Origin: Roseiarcus sp963787135
Lineage (GTDB): Bacteria > Pseudomonadota > Alphaproteobacteria > Rhizobiales > Beijerinckiaceae
NCBI GenBank assembly: GCA_963787135.1
Contig: CAWBBW010000038.1
Coordinates: 117,023 to 181,022 of the forward strand
DNA length: 64,000 nucleotides
Direction: 5' to 3'
The notes under the pieces are model-generated. The model was not told where the DNA came from, searched no databases, and saw nothing but the letters and a program-made list of their open reading frames with translations. Positions 54,317 through 62,939 of this stretch are shown here, in pieces. A program made the position numbers and the translations under genes. Position 1 is the stretch's first letter. Each line of letters starts with the position of its first letter.

Positions 54317-54346
54317 ATATTAGTATGATACTAATGCATTAGTCAA
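54317..54346 (-). promoter_or_regulatory. promoter and overlapping palindromic operators of the ArsR gene
   Basis: On the minus strand TTGACT (54346-54341) is followed 18 bases later by TAATAT (54322-54317). Two perfect palindromes lie in between: CTAATGCATTAG (54331-54342) and ATTAGTAT-G-ATACTAAT (54319-54335). Overlap with both promoter boxes is what a repressor site should look like. Confidence 0.6.
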
Positions 54347-54533
54347 GCCTAATGTGTTGCCGCGAATTCGGCGCCTCGGTCGCCGATCTTCGGGAAAGGC
54401 CGCTGCCGCTCCAGATCGTCGTTTCATTCAAAGGCGCTCCGAACAAAAAGGACTATGATCCGTGGCTGCGAGACTATCCCTGCCGCGTTTCGCGCGCGCC
54501 TCCGTCGCTTTGCGCGCCGACGAGAAGGACAGC

Positions 54534-55010
54534 ATGGCCGAATCCGAATTGCCCTCAAATTCGCCGGGAGCATCGCCGCTCGCGCCGACGCCTGCCGGTC
54601 CCGGGACTCCGGAAGCCGTCGAGCGACCTGTGAGCCGCAACGTCGCCCTCGCGTTAGGGCGCGGCTTGCTGGGGCGCTGTCCCAAATGCGGCAAGGGTGC
54701 GATGTTCCGCGCCTATCTCAGCGTCAATCCGCGCTGCCCGGTCTGCGGCGAGGATTTGAGCGGCGAGCGCGCCGATGACGCGCCGGCGTTTCTCACGCTG
54801 CTTGTCGCCTGCCTCGTTGGCTGCGCGGGCGTTCTCCTCACAGACGATGCTTCCTCGCAAATGCCGCTCCTCGCCGTCGCTCTGTTCTGGCTTCTGGCGA
54901 CAGCGGTTGCGAGCCTCTTGGTTCTGCCGCGGATCAAGGGCGCGGTCGTCGGCTATCAGTGGGCCTTGCGCCTGCACGGTTTCGGGGGGCCGCGAGGCGG
55001 TCGGGCATGA
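54534..55010 (+). CDS. DUF983 domain-containing membrane protein
   Basis: A 158-residue protein. CPKCGKGAMFRAYLSVNPRC and CPVCGEDLSGE form a four-Cys zinc-ribbon-like site, followed by two membrane helices (AFLTLLVACLVGCAGVLLT and LLAVALFWLLATAVASLLVL). This is the DUF983 pattern, often near cytochrome oxidase genes, though not here. The start MAESEL has AGAAGGA upstream. Confidence 0.9.
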   Translation: MAESELPSNSPGASPLAPTPAGPGTPEAVERPVSRNVALALGRGLLGRCPKCGKGAMFRAYLSVNPRCPVCGEDLSGERADDAPAFLTLLVACLVGCAGVLLTDDASSQMPLLAVALFWLLATAVASLLVLPRIKGAVVGYQWALRLHGFGGPRGGRA

Positions 55011-55082
55011 GTACGCGCCAACATTGACGCTCAAGGCGCGCGCAACAAATGGGCGATCAACCGGACGCAGCGCCCAGTATGT

Positions 55083-56341
55083 TCAAGCCCATTCGCCCTT
55101 GCGGAATACCGGCGTGCGGGCGCCGTTGGCGTCGAGCCCGTCGATGTCGATCCTGTCCGAGCCGATCATCCAGTCGATATGGATCATGCTCTTGTTGCCG
55201 CCCCGCGCCGCGATCTCCTCGGGGGTGAGCTTGTCGCCGTCGACGAAGCATTTCGCGTAACATTGGCCGATCGCGATGTGGCAGGCGGCGTTCTCGTCGA
55301 AGAGCGTGTTGAAGAACAGCAGGCCGCTTTTCGAGATCGGCGAGGAATGCGGCACGAGCGCGACCTCGCCGAGACGGCGCGGCGCCTTCGTCGGTGTCGA
55401 GCACTTTTTTCAAGACGTCTTCGCCGCGCGCGGCCTTCGCCTCGACGATGCGGCCTGCCTCGAATCTGACCGCAATGCCGTCGATCAGCGTGCCCTGATA
55501 GGAGAGCGGCTTGGTGCTGACCACATGTCCATCGACACGGCGCGCATGCGGCGTGGTGAAGACTTCCTCGGTCGGGATGTTCGGATTGCAGGTGATCCCG
55601 TTCTTGGCCGTCGCGGCGCCCCCCTGCCAGTCGTGGCCGTCGGCGAGCCCGATGGTCAGATCCGTGCCCGGCCCGGAATAGTGCAGGGCGTGAAACTTCT
55701 TGCTGTTCAGCCATTCCGTCCGGCGGCCGAGAGCCGAATTATGCGCCGTCCACGCCGCGACCGGATCGTCGCCATCGACCCGCGAGGCGGCGAAGATCGC
55801 CTCCGCCAGCTTGCCGGCGGCGACCTCATCCTCGTCTCCGGGAAAGACCCGCTTCGCCCAGGACACGGTCGGATAGGCCACGATGTTCCAATTGATGTCG
55901 AAGCCGGCGATCTTTTCCAAAGCAGGCTGATAGGCGATCGAGTTCGCCTTGTTGGCGCGCGCGACTTTGGCGGGGTCCGCCTCCGCCAGCAGCATGGGAT
56001 CTTCGCCGACGATGGCAAGCCGCGCCGTATTGGCGGCGAAAGCCTTGGCGACGCCCTCGTAGAGCCAGCCGGGCGCGCGGTCGAAACTCGCCTCGGGGGC
56101 GAAGCGGAAGCGCGAGAGCGCGATCTCCTCGTCGGAGAAAATCGGCGTCACCAGCCCGGCGCCGGCCTTATAGGCCTGCTCGACGATCAGCCTGGCCAAA
56201 GGCAGCGCCGCGACCGGCGCGGTGAGGAAGAGGTCCTGGCCGGGCTGCAACCGCAATCCGACCTTGACCGCCGTCTCGGCGAGCTTCTCGAGTTTCAATC
56301 GGGTCGATCGAGGGAAAGTTGCGCTGATGGGTGGATGGCAT
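55083..56341 (-). pseudogene. M29-family aminopeptidase, two frame breaks
   Basis: The start is ATG 56341 with AGGAG upstream (MPSTHQRNFPSIDPI). The frame moves +1 near 56288 into KLEKLAETAVKVGLRLQPGQ, then LFLTAPVAALPLARLI, SWAKRVFPGDEDEVAAGKLA and GPGTDLTIGL. It moves +1 again near 55380 into LGEVALVPHSSPISKSGLLF, FNTLFDENAACHIAIGQCYA and MIHIDWMIGSDRIDIDGLD. Together this is a full metal-dependent M29 (AmpS/PepS) peptidase of about 418 residues, with the metal ligands Glu, His and Asp present. Confidence 0.88.
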
Positions 56342-56601
56342 GACACTCCTTTGAGCCTCGCGAGCGTTATGTCCAGATATCAAGCGCTTGAGTATGTTTG
56401 TCGCCCCGCAGACGCCAAGGTGCAGAACCGTGGGGTAAGCGTCGGGATAAAATGCTCGAAAGCTCCCGCTCGATAGAGCGCAAAATCGCAGAACCGCATT
56501 GATTATTGCACGCTGCGCCCACAACAAAAAGGCCGCTGGCTCCCCCGACGGGCAGCCCTCGGTAGTGGTCAGTTTGGTCTCCTATCTGATGGTCAAAAAC
56601 T

Positions 56602-57404
56602 TCACTCGTTCATGTAATCGTCCTCGGGTCCGTATGTTTTAATGTCAAAGTACTCAGCAGGATCGTATTCGCTGGTCTGACTGAAATGGTCGGCAAGGCC
56701 AGCAATCTGAAGTTCTGCGACGCTATTTAGCTCAAGTCCACATATTCCGCATTTGAAGAGGCGTGGCGAATAGTTAGTCTCCACGCAAATCTTGCCATCC
56801 AATGCCTGGGCTGGCCGGTCGCCAATGTCCTTTGCTGCCAACCGGCCAAAACTGTCGCATGCCGGGCACGAAGCTTTCTTCACGATGCCTCCACGGACAT
56901 AAGTGGCATGTTTTGGTTCGTCCGCCTCCCTCAGAGCCTGAACATCATGGTCACTCAGGAGCATAACTGCTTTCTTACATTTCGAAATCGCGTCCAGTAC
57001 TTGGGTTCTCACATCGTTCACAGCCGCAGTCGTGGTTTGAATGGCTTCCGTGGCGAGCGCGTCGCCGAGCAACTCAATCGGCTCTCTTCCCAAAAAATCG
57101 CAAAGAATGAGGAGAGTCCGGAAAAATCCGGGCAGCCAATTCCCGCTTCCGTAACCCTCATAGGCAAACTCGCCCGTGTGAAGCTCTCTGTTCCGACGTT
57201 CCGACATTTCGATGCAACGTTTGCGATCGTCCTCGGTAAAATTTGGAACGAGTTCTTCGAGGCGAGAAAAAACGGTCTTAGCGACAATAGTTTGGGGCCC
57301 GGACCCATCCGGTTTTTGCGGGACGCCAAACGCATAAAAATCGACCGGCCTTCGCCGCGCGGATCGGCGATGAGCGCCGGATGGATTTTCGCCAGCGCCG
57401 ATTT
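56602..57404 (-). pseudogene. HEPN-like zinc-ribbon protein, 3' part (split by nested insertion sequences)
   Basis: This continues the gene that begins at 61946. After the 9-bp duplication the frame reads ALAKIHPALIADPRGEGRSI, then (after an apparent one-base loss in a T run near 57320) YAFGVPQKPDGSGPQTIVAK, RLEELVPNFTEDDRKRCIEM and SERRNRELHTGEFAYEGYG. The R-N-R-E-L-H segment (57195-57178) fits the Rx4-6H motif of HEPN ribonucleases. The C-terminal CPACDSFGRL and FKCGICGLEL give a four-Cys zinc ribbon. The joined protein is about 310 residues. Base composition is AT-richer than that of its neighbours. Confidence 0.65.
57396..57404. repeat. 9-bp target duplication CGCCGATTT, left copy
   Basis: An exact copy is at 61812-61820. 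The two copies flank the IS256-family element and mark its insertion in the HEPN-like gene. Confidence 0.85.
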
Positions 57405-57499
57405 GAGCTACGCGGGAGACTGGGTGACGGGTGTGAGGAAGGCGGCGTAACGGGGTTGGTGCTGAAGCCACCCAAATCTCCGGAAAGGAGCGTTACGCC

Positions 57500-57557
57500 A
57501 TGGACGAGAATAAAGTCGTTTCCCTTCGACAGAAAGGGGCGATCGATGATCCGCTCA
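57500..57557 (+). pseudogene. IS256-family transposase, 5' fragment
   Basis: Codes for MDENKVVSLRQKGAIDDPL, the typical IS256 start, after a GGAAAGGAG RBS. It is continued at 60576 by TEILRAGARRLIAQAVEAEF, so joining the two pieces gives D-D-P-L-T-E-I-L-R-A-G-A-R-R, a canonical IS256 sequence. Confidence 0.85.
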
Positions 57558-57599
57558 TGTCTGGACGGCGCCCCTTGATCAAGGGTTTTCTTGCGGCTC

Positions 57600-57740
57600 T
57601 GCGAACATCTCGGGTGCGGTCATGTCTTCGGCCTGTCGATGCGGATTTTTCGCCGCTGGCCCTGATGGTTCGTCCGCCTGGCTCTTTGCCTCAATCACCG
57701 AAGCGCGCTCAATTGGCGCCGAGCGGATCTCAGGCTTCCG
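57600..57740 (-). ncRNA. predicted bridge RNA / seekRNA region of the IS1111-type element
   Basis: Two guide pairs are visible. For the target: ATCACCGA (57694-57701) copies the right target half, and GAGCGGATC (57721-57729) is the reverse complement of the left half GATCCGCTC. For the donor: TCATGTCT (57620-57627) copies the element's left junction, and TGATGG (57663-57668) is the reverse complement of its right junction CCATCA. Each pair flanks an internal stem and is enclosed by short stems (GCCT/AGGC; GCGG/CCGC). On the transposase strand the target loop would come before the donor loop, as in known bridge RNAs. Exact RNA ends are unknown. Confidence 0.6.
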
Positions 57741-57818
57741 AGCCTTTCCGTGGTTCACATCACTACTTGGTCACCCTCAATTCCGTCTCGCCTCGCGGCG
57801 AAAATCCTTTGCTCAGCG

Positions 57819-58727
57819 TCAGGCGCTGACCGGCTGGCCGGCATAAACACCGCCCCGCGTCAGCAGCGCAAAGACGATGCGCGCCAGCTTGTTGGCCAGC
57901 GCCACCGCGGTCAGCTTGAATTTGTATTTGACATCCTTGCGCTCCAGCAGCCGATCGGCCCACACGCGCAGGGCGTCATGATGGCCCTTGCGATGACACA
58001 AGACCGCACAGGCCCCGACGACCAGCAATTTACGTAAATAGCGATCGCCCATTTTCGAGATGCGGCCGAGCTTCACCTTGCCGCCGCTCGAGTGCTGGCG
58101 CGGCGTCAGGCCGAGATAGGCGGCGAACTCCCGGCCCGAGGAGAAGGCACTGACGTTTTGCACGGTGGCGACGACCGCCGAAGCTGTCACCGGGCCGACC
58201 CCGGGAATGGTCATCAGCCGCAGCGCTTTCTCATCGGCCTTAACCAGCGTCTCGATCTCGGCGTCGACCCTGTCGATCTCTTCATCCAGCGCGTCGATCT
58301 GGCGGATCAGCGGCGCGAGCGCCGCGCGGACGCAATCGGGGACGACGATCTCACCGTTTTCGTCGCAACCGTCGGCGGCCAGGCGCTTGAGCACGTAGGC
58401 GTTTTGCGCGCCCTGCGCCGCGATGACGCCGATTTCCGCCAAATGCCCTCGCAAGGCGTTGAGCGCTTGCGTCCGCTGGCCGACCAGCAGCTCGCGCGCG
58501 CCGTGGCGCATCAATTGCGCCTGATTGTCGACCGAACGCACTGCCACAAACCGCATATTCGGACGCCCCAGCGCCTCGCAGATCGCCGCGGCGTCGACGG
58601 CGTCGTTCTTGTTGCGGCGGACGAAGGGCTTCACATAGGCAGGCGGAATCAACTTAACCGAAAAGCCAAGCCCGATCAGCGCCCGCGCCCAATGATGCGC
58701 CGAACTGCAAGCTTCTAGGCCAACTAG
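57819..58727 (-). pseudogene. IS110-family transposase, 3' part
   Basis: Joined upstream to 60325-60529. It includes VGLEACSSAHHWARALIGLG, PFVRRNKNDAVDAAAICEAL (DEDD-domain acidic residues) and the C-terminal transposase_20 domain MTIPGVGPVTASAVVATV, FAAYLGLTPRQHSSGGKVKL, GRISKMGDRYLRKLLVVGA with the conserved Ser of the SSGG segment. The IS1182 insertion separates L-P-A-C from L-V-G-L-E-A-C. Removing the insert and one CTAG copy restores the frame exactly. Confidence 0.9.
58724..58727. repeat. CTAG target duplication, left copy
   Basis: Matches 60325-60328 on the other side of the IS1182 element. A 4-bp palindromic duplication is typical of IS1182 insertions. Confidence 0.85.
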
Positions 58728-60324
58728 CAGCCTGTCGGACTTAGCGCCCCGCCTGCGGCTGCGCTAGAATCAGGCGTTGATTCGCGCAGGGCTGCGGGCC
58801 TTTTTGATGAGCAATTTTCGTACGATCGATCGGCTGACGAGTTATCTTCTGCCACCTTCGGTGGACGATTGGCTTCCGGAGAAGCATTTGGCGCGGTTCA
58901 TCGTCGAAGTGATCGACGGTCTCGACCTGGGCCGGATGAGCGGGGCTTACCGAGGCTCGGGTTCGGCTTCGTATCATCCCCGGATGTTGCTGGGCCTGTT
59001 GGTTTACGGTTACGCGACGGGGGTGTTCTCCAGCCGGAAGCTGGAGCGGGCGACCTACGACTTGGTGGCGTTTCGGTTCATCGCGGCGAACGATCATCCC
59101 GACCACGACACGATCGCCACGTTTCGGCGGCGGTTCTTGAAGGAGATCGAGAAGCTGTTCGTCGAGGTTCTTCGGTTGGCGCGCGAGATTGGCGTTCTGA
59201 AGATGGGCACGATCGGACTGGACGGGACGAAGATCCACGCCAACGCGAGTTGGCACAGCGCGCTTTCCTATGAGTACGCTGGCAAGCTCGAGGAGCAACT
59301 GAAGGCCGAGGTCGCCGATTTGCTGGCCAAGGCGGAGGCAGCGGACAAGTCAGATGTTCCCGACGGGATGTCGATCCCCGACGAACTGGCGCGGCGCGAG
59401 GAGCGTCTGCGCAAGATCGCCGAGGCTCGGGCGACGATCGAGGCGCGAGCCAGGGAGCGGCACGCGCGCGAGAAGGCGGAGCATGAAGCCAAGATGGCGG
59501 CGCGCGAGGCCAGGACCGCCGCGACGGGCAAGAAGCCCGGGGGCAAACCGCCGGCGCCGCCGACCGAAGGGCCGCTGCCGAGCGATCAGGTCAACCTGAC
59601 GGACGAGGAGTTGCGCATCATGCCGGCGGCCGGCGGCGGCTTCGACCAATGCTACAACGCGCAGGCGGCGGTGGCGGCGGGTAGCCTTCTGGTGGTGGCG
59701 ACAGACGTGGTCCAGGCGCCCAACGACAAGAACCAGGTCGAACCGATGCTGGAGAAGATCGGCGCGTTGCCCGAAGGCTTGGGCAAGGTCGAACATCTGC
59801 TGGCCGACACCGGCTATTTCAGCGCGGGCAACGTGGCTGCGTGCGAGAAGGCCGGCGTGGAGCCCGCCATCGCGATGGGCCGCCAACCGCATCATCCGCC
59901 GCTGAGCGAGCGGTTCGAGAAGGCGCCAGAAGCGCCGAAGGACCCGACGCCGGTCGAGGCGATGGCGCATCGGTTGAAGACGCCCGCCGGCCGAGCGCTC
60001 TACGCCTTGCGCAAACAGACCCCGGAGCCGGTGTTCGGCATCATCAAATCCGCGCTCGGGTTCCGTCAATTTTCCCTGCGCGGGCTCGAAAACGTGCGCG
60101 GCGAGTGGAGCCTCGTGACCATGGCCTGGAATTTGAAGCGGATGTTCACCCTCGCCCCGGCCTATCGAATGGCTTGAGCCGCCGCCTCGCGCCGAAAATG
60201 GGCATACAGCCGCTCCAAATGCATCAATGCGAACCCACCAAGGCTCAGATCGCAATCGATCCAAGCCGTAGCCTCGAAAATCGACATCGCAACTTGATCG
60301 CAGACAACTCAGTCCGACAGGCTG
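58728..60324 (+). mobile_element. IS1182-family insertion sequence, complete
   Basis: A 1597-bp element bounded by the inverted repeats CAGCCTGTCGGACT (58728-58741) and AGTCCGACAGGCTG (60311-60324), with CTAG duplicated on both sides. It contains one intact transposase gene. It is the innermost and youngest of the three nested elements and could still be active. Confidence 0.92.
58807..60177 (+). CDS. IS1182-family transposase
   Basis: A 456-residue DDE transposase. The N-terminal domain has LTSYLLPPSVDDWLPEKHLA, HPRMLLGLLVYGYATGVFSS and HPDHDTIATFRRRFL. The DDE residues lie in IGLDGTKIHANAS, LLADTGYFSAGNV and TPEPVFGIIKSALGFRQFSL. A charged coiled-coil insertion (about residues 160-265) between the first two is usual in this family. 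The frame is intact. ATG 58807 is favoured; a TTG at 58777 would add ten residues. Confidence 0.95.
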   Translation: MSNFRTIDRLTSYLLPPSVDDWLPEKHLARFIVEVIDGLDLGRMSGAYRGSGSASYHPRMLLGLLVYGYATGVFSSRKLERATYDLVAFRFIAANDHPDHDTIATFRRRFLKEIEKLFVEVLRLAREIGVLKMGTIGLDGTKIHANASWHSALSYEYAGKLEEQLKAEVADLLAKAEAADKSDVPDGMSIPDELARREERLRKIAEARATIEARARERHAREKAEHEAKMAAREARTAATGKKPGGKPPAPPTEGPLPSDQVNLTDEELRIMPAAGGGFDQCYNAQAAVAAGSLLVVATDVVQAPNDKNQVEPMLEKIGALPEGLGKVEHLLADTGYFSAGNVAACEKAGVEPAIAMGRQPHHPPLSERFEKAPEAPKDPTPVEAMAHRLKTPAGRALYALRKQTPEPVFGIIKSALGFRQFSLRGLENVRGEWSLVTMAWNLKRMFTLAPAYRMA

Positions 60325-60529
60325 CTAGGCACGCGGGAAGCGAGGCGAAAAACTTCAGCAACTGGCCGCGCCGGACAGGTTTGGCGACAATCACCGCGCC
60401 TTGTGCGTCAACGGCATGAACCTGAAATACGTTCTTGGCGATATCCAGACCAACGCTGGTGACAGAAGACAGGTTCTTGATAGACTTGCCCACGGACGGC
60501 TCTCCATCTGACGGTTGTTTCACCGACAC
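60325..60529 (-). pseudogene. IS110-family transposase, 5' part
   Basis: Contains the N-terminal RuvC-like start TSVGLDIAKNVFQVHAVDAQ (first catalytic Asp) to LLKFFASLPAC-L, where the IS1182 element cuts the frame at CTAG. The predicted start is GTG at 60529; a nearer start is possible. With 57819-58723 it makes a protein of about 369 residues. Confidence 0.88.
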
Positions 60530-60575
60530 CCATCATGGCACGCCGATGCCGCTTCGGGGCGCCGTCCACTCCATC

Positions 60576-61779
60576 ACCGAGATTCTACGGGCCGGCGCGC
60601 GACGGCTGATTGCCCAGGCGGTCGAAGCGGAGTTCGAGACATTCCTGGCCTCGAACGCCGAGCTGGTTCTTTCCGACGGTCGTCGGCGCGTGGTTCGCCA
60701 CGGGCATGATCCGGTCCGCGCGATCCAGACGGGGATCGGACCGGTGGACGTGCAAAAGCCGAAGGCTCGCGATCGGGGCGCGACGACAGGCGCGCGGATA
60801 CGCTTCACCTCGCATATCCTGCCCAAATGGGCGCGGCGCACGAAGAGCCTCGACGCGCTGCTGCCGGTCCTCTACCTGCGCGGGATTTCCGCGGGCGACT
60901 TCCAGGAAGCCCTTTCCGCATTGCTCGGCAAGGACGCGCCCAACTTGTCGTCGGCGGTGATCGCGCGCCTCAAGGGCGAATGGGAAGACGAATATCGCCA
61001 ATGGCAGAGGCGCGATTTATCGGCGCGCCAATACGTCTACGTTTGGGCGGACGGCGTCTATTTGCAGGCGCGAATGGAGCCGCAGGCCGAATGCATGCTG
61101 GTGCTGATCGGCGCGACGCCGGAGGGCAAGAAGGAGTTGATCGGCTTTCAGACAGGCATGCGGGAGAGCGCGCAGAGCTGGAAGGAACTGCTTGTCGACT
61201 TGAAAGCGCGCGGCTTGGCCGTCGCGCCGCAAGCCGCCATCGGCGATGGCGCGCTCGGGTTCTGGAAAGCGCTCGACGAGGCGTTCCCGACGACGCGTCA
61301 TCAGCGATGCTGGCTGCACAAGACACTCAACGTGCTCGACAAGCTCCCGAAGTCGATGCAACCCAACGCGCACAAGGATCTGCGCGAGATCTGGCTGTCG
61401 CCGAACCGGGCCGCGGCGGAAGCGGCGATGACGACATTCGCCGAGAAATACGCGCCCAAATACGACAAGGCCATCGAATGCCTGATCAAGGATCGTCCGA
61501 CCCTGCTCGACGTTCTTCGACTTCCCCGCGGATCATTGGGACCATTTGCGAACCTCGAATCCGATCGAGAGCGTGTTCGCGACGGTGAGGCATCGCACCG
61601 TCCGCATGAAGGGCGCGCTGTCGCAAGATACCGCGCGTCTCATGGTGTTCAAACTGGTGATGGCGGCGTCGAAGACCTGGCGGAGATTGCGCGGTCAGAA
61701 CCAGTTGCCGAAAGTCATCGACGGTGTAAAATTCAAAGACGGAATCGAAGAAGCCGCCGATATGAAATCCGCCGCTTGA
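60576..61779 (+). pseudogene. IS256-family transposase, 3' part, frame broken near 61508
   Basis: Continues the fragment at 57500-57557. ILRAGARRLIAQAVEAEFET, YVYVWADGVYLQARM (first Asp), AAIGDGALGFWKALDEAFPT (second Asp) and RHQRCWLHKTLNVLDKLPKS are IS256 (mutator-type) motifs. Near 61505-61520 the frame moves +1; F-F-D-F-P-A-D-H-W-D-H-L-R-T-S-N-P-I-E-S then supplies the catalytic Glu region and the end VKFKDGIEE. Confidence 0.88.
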
Positions 61780-61811
61780 CTCACTCCGTCACCCACTTTC
61801 CCGCATAGCTC

Positions 61812-61820
61812 CGCCGATTT
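61812..61820. repeat. 9-bp target duplication CGCCGATTT, right copy
   Basis: Exact copy of 57396-57404. It lies within the codons for GKSA of the split HEPN-like gene. Confidence 0.85.
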
Positions 61821-61946
61821 CCCGAGCAACTCTAAGGCGACGGCTGCTAGAAGCGGAAAGGGGTAGCTCCCTCGATCAGCCTCGAACGCAAGCTCGATAT
61901 AGGACTTTGCCTTGTTGAAGAGGGCGTCGCTATGCCATTCCTGCAT
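61812..61946 (-). pseudogene. HEPN-like zinc-ribbon protein, 5' part
   Basis: Codes for MQEWHSDALFNKAKSYIELA, FEADRGSYPFPLLAAVALEL, LGKSA, an N-terminal helical pair typical of HEPN-like proteins. It then runs into the IS256 element. The same codons (K-S-A) resume at 57404 because the 9-bp duplication spans them. Its ATG lies 17 bases before the end of the upstream dioxygenase gene, so the two were co-translated. Confidence 0.7.
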
Positions 61947-62586
61947 GGTGCCATATCTCGTATCGCGTCAGCTGCCGCCTCCCGGTGTCATTGTCCGCGA
62001 TACCCCTGGCATGCGTGCATGACCAATTATCGATCAGCAATCCTGTTCGAGGCCCCCAGTCGTACCTATCCTGGTTCGCTTGCAAGATCGCCGGGAGTTC
62101 GCGCGAGCAGCGAAAGGCGTTGGCCTCACGGGGCTCCAAGAATTCGGTGTCCCATCGCCGGGCCGTATGCTTGCCAACGGTTAATCCGCCAAAGACAACG
62201 AAAGTCTTGCCTCGGACCCGCAGCGACCACGCGCTGCGGTCCAGAGATGCGACGAGATCGGAGGTCACAGATGAAAGGCGCGTAACGTAGGTCGGGCGTT
62301 CGAACTCCTGATCACTTTCGTTGACCAGCGCCACGATCTGCGGTGGTACGGGGCGGAAGGCGAAGTCGGTGTGATGTGGGAAGTGGCCGGCCCCATGCCG
62401 CGCGGACAACGTGTTTGGCCGCGCGTGGTCGACCTCCTTCACGCTCAAATCTGTTGTGGTTATCGCGCCAATGGTTCGCGTCAGCTGCATCCTGAGGTGT
62501 GGCCAGTCGGACGTACTGAAGGAGACGAAACCGTTCGCCAGTGCGACGTCGATCAAGGACGAGCTGCTCAATATATCGAGTTCCAC
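61930..62586 (-). CDS. TauD/TfdA-like Fe(II)/2-oxoglutarate dioxygenase
   Basis: A 218-residue protein. HFPHHTDFAFRPVPPQIVAL supplies the H-x-D iron ligands (His72, Asp74). GLLIDNWSCTHARG supplies the distal His192, and RRQLTRYEIW supplies the Arg that binds 2-oxoglutarate. It is shorter than classical TauD (about 280 residues) and resembles compact family members that hydroxylate small molecules. The start appears to be GTG at 62586 without a clear RBS. It overlaps the HEPN-like gene downstream by 17 bases. Confidence 0.7.
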   Translation of the reverse strand: MELDILSSSSLIDVALANGFVSFSTSDWPHLRMQLTRTIGAITTTDLSVKEVDHARPNTLSARHGAGHFPHHTDFAFRPVPPQIVALVNESDQEFERPTYVTRLSSVTSDLVASLDRSAWSLRVRGKTFVVFGGLTVGKHTARRWDTEFLEPREANAFRCSRELPAILQANQDRYDWGPRTGLLIDNWSCTHARGIADNDTGRRQLTRYEIWHHAGMA

Positions 62587-62939
62587 TACGCGTCGACGCT
62601 ATAGTCCTTCGGCAATACGCCAGCAACCATGGTTGTAGGGTCGAGCATGGGCGCGGTGACATTGAGGCTTGGCCAATGGCTCCGTTTCCCTTCCATGGCC
62701 AGACTAACCTTAACGCGGGTTGCCAGCAAACCTGAGCCCCCCGGTCCGGAGAACGCCCGGCAAAGTCGGTGCGATCATAGACGTTCGTCAATCCGGCCGC
62801 GCGACGATAATCGCCGGCGTCAAGTCTTTTCTTAAATGTCACCGGGATAAGGGAGATATATGCAAGGAAGTGTCCAATCGTGCCCGACGCCTGAGCTTAT
62901 TCGCGTCAACGTCGGGCAGCGCCCATCTAAGCCCCATTC
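62587..62939. other. intergenic region with a 9-bp stem hairpin
   Basis: No supported gene is seen. A hairpin TGCCCGACG (62881-62889) / CGTCGGGCA (62910-62918) with a 20-base loop lies before the truncated gene at 62940. A minus-strand frame reaching 62842 is in the wrong register for the dioxygenase and is not family-like. Confidence 0.4.

Larger units (their letters stand above)
57558..60573 (-). mobile_element. IS110-family element, IS1111 group, interrupted by IS1182
   Basis: Subterminal inverted repeats GGACGGCGCCCC (57563-57574) and GGGGCGCCGTCC (60556-60567) are perfect over 12 bases, a feature of the IS1111 group. The element sits inside the IS256 transposase gene, with TCA shared at the junctions (exact edge ambiguous by three bases). 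Without the IS1182 insert it is about 1.4 kb. The transposase is on the minus strand. The long non-coding end (57575-57818) lies 3' of it, as in IS1111 relatives. Confidence 0.85.
57405..61811 (+). mobile_element. IS256-family element carrying two nested insertion sequences
   Basis: The ends are GAGCTACGCGGGAGACTGGG (left) and the inverted GAGCTATGCGGGAAAGTGGG (right), imperfect inverted repeats continuing through GTGACGG. Both sides carry the 9-bp duplication CGCCGATTT. Without its inserts the element would be about 1.4 kb, the normal IS256 size. The transposase is interrupted at 57557 and is also frame-broken near 61508, so it is probably immobile. Confidence 0.85.

Noticed and set aside
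56347..56601. Possible gene or RNA between the aminopeptidase and the HEPN-like gene
   Set aside because: Short frames only, no RBS, hairpin or family resemblance.
62312..62842. A 176-codon minus-strand open frame over the dioxygenase start
   Set aside because: Its overlap with the dioxygenase is in another frame and its sequence shows no conserved pattern; nevertheless a real N-terminal extension of the dioxygenase cannot be excluded.
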